NCBI GenBank assembly: GCA_017473345.1
Contig: JAFULL010000109.1
Coordinates: 1 to 41,397, forward strand
Reading direction: 5' to 3'
From: Clostridia bacterium
GTDB taxonomy: Bacteria; Bacillota; Clostridia; Christensenellales; Aristaeellaceae
Length of the DNA stretch: 41,397 nucleotides
This document shows positions 40,817 through 41,397 of this stretch, piece after piece (positions within the stretch are counted from its first letter, which is position 1; each line of letters begins with the position of its first letter). The notes under the pieces are model-generated. The model did no database searches. It saw nothing but the letters and a program-made list of their open reading frames with translations, and had not been told where the DNA came from. A program made the translations under genes and the position numbers.

Positions 40817-40860
40817 TACCCCTCCGCAGTCGAAGCGGGGTGCAGGGGTTCAACCCCTGC
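40817..40860 (-). repeat. Post-stop hairpin element, variant copy D
   Basis: It begins on the base after the TAA of thrS. Hairpin 1 has a 7-bp stem (40860-40854 with 40848-40842) with loop TTGAA instead of the GC-GCT-GC apex, and the leader is missing. The spacer begins ACCCCG as in copy B, and its first stem arms GCAGGGG/CCCCTGC equal those of copy B. The second hairpin is changed to an ACCCC/GGGGT or CCGC/GCGG pairing. Confidence 0.6.
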
Positions 40861-41397
40861 TTAGTCGATGACGCGGTCGTCGTTGAGCTTCTTGACCATG
40901 GCCACGGCTTCCTCGAAGGAAACGGTGCCAAGGTTCTCGCCCTTGCGGTTGCGGATGGTGACGGTCTTGTTCTCGGCCTCGCGGTCGCCCAGTACGAACA
41001 TGTAGGGAATCTTCATCATCTGGGCTTCGCGTACCTTGAAACCGATCTTTTCGTTGCGCAGGTCGACCTCAGCGCGCAGGCCGGCGTTTTCCAGCATGCC
41101 GGCGATCTCGTGGGCGGCATCGTCGCTGCGGGAGGTGATGGTCATCACCTTCACCTGCACGGGAGCCAGCCAGGTGGGGAACGCACCGCCGAAGTGCTCG
41201 ATCAGGATGCCGATGAAGCGCTCGATGGAGCCGAACACCACGCGGTGGATCATGACGGGGCGATGCTTCTCGCCGTCAGCACCGGTGTAGGTGAGGTCGA
41301 AGCGCTCGGGCAGGTTCATATCCAGCTGGATGGTACCGCACTGCCAGGTACGGCCGAGGCAGTCGGTGAGGTGGAAGTCGATCTTCGGGCCGTAGAA
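40861..41397 (-). CDS. thrS: Threonyl-tRNA synthetase, C-terminal part
   Basis: The last 179 codons of ThrRS, open through the right edge of the window. Visible parts are the end of the class II catalytic domain, with FYGPKIDF at the edge, [18 protein letters not shown], and motif 3 [32 protein letters not shown]. The anticodon-binding domain follows ([20 protein letters not shown] to the end). The enzyme charges tRNA-Thr. Its start and any T-box leader lie outside the window. A hairpin element and then a terminator follow the stop. Confidence 0.97.
   Translation of the reverse strand, partial: FYGPKIDFHLTDCLGRTWQCGTIQLDMNLPERFDLTYTGADGEKHRPVMIHRVVFGSIERFIGILIEHFGGAFPTWLAPVQVKVMTITSRSDDAAHEIAGMLENAGLRAEVDLRNEKIGFKVREAQMMKIPYMFVLGDREAENKTVTIRNRKGENLGTVSFEEAVAMVKKLNDDRVID

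Noticed and set aside
1..41397. tRNA, rRNA, CRISPR, insertion sequences or prophage genes
   Set aside because: No cloverleaf, repeat-spacer series, transposase, integrase or structural phage gene was seen on either strand; the only dispersed repeats are the post-stop hairpin elements.

Overview
The window reads as chromosomal DNA from a GC-rich, endospore-forming member of the Clostridia, probably an uncultured gut or rumen lineage. The reasons are a Firmicutes-type dnaA/oriC, the sporulation genes spoIIGA, sigE and sigG, strong AGGAGG ribosome binding sites, several TTG starts, and xylan-side-chain glycoside hydrolases. A Christensenellales-like bacterium would fit, but the sequence alone does not prove it. 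I see no phage, insertion sequence, CRISPR array, tRNA or rRNA.

Layout. 0-2.3 kb: a small zinc-ribbon gene, dnaA and an AT-rich putative oriC with DnaA-box-like sites. 2.3-11.4 kb: an unknown gene, murG, a DUF6020-type membrane protein, a translationally coupled MFS transporter and glycerophosphodiesterase, an HtrA-type protease, a murA paralogue and a J-domain protein. 11.5-14 kb: spoIIGA-sigE and an amidohydrolase. 14.1-19.7 kb (minus): a cysteine-rich protein, then a six-gene operon transcribed HAD phosphatase, L,D-transpeptidase, azlC, azlD, unknown membrane-anchored protein, trmO. 19.8-30.4 kb: a GH39-like glycosidase, a polar amino-acid ABC transporter with a perfect ARG-box palindrome upstream and an in-frame TAG in its ATPase gene, a metallophosphoesterase/two-subunit fumarase operon, and a divergent locus with GH67 alpha-glucuronidase on one side and an MBL-fold hydrolase plus GH39 beta-xylosidase on the other. 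30.4-34.3 kb: aconitase, sigG and a Sir2 deacetylase. 34.3-40.8 kb (minus): a six-gene operon of a secreted NlpC/P60-like peptidase, a shrunken phosphoglycerate-mutase-like pseudoenzyme, RarA, an orphan Spo0B-type histidine kinase, a Wzx-like flippase and a glycosyltransferase. The right edge cuts thrS.

How the genes work together. GH67 removes (methyl)glucuronosyl side groups and GH39 cuts xylo-oligosaccharides, so the 26-30 kb locus looks like a small glucuronoxylan-utilisation module with palindromic operator candidates between its divergent halves. Fumarase and aconitase supply central carbon steps. murG, the murA paralogue, the L,D-transpeptidase, the flippase and the glycosyltransferase serve the cell envelope.

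The two most unusual signals are these. First, a family of double-hairpin elements occurs four times; each copy starts immediately after a stop codon, in gene orientation, and lies before the terminator. The stems differ between copies in a compensated way, which suggests a selected RNA structure or a mobile palindromic element with a strict insertion preference. Second, an ApgM-like phosphoglycerate mutase has lost its cap domain, its catalytic serine and most metal ligands, yet remains intact in frame with a good ribosome binding site inside an operon.
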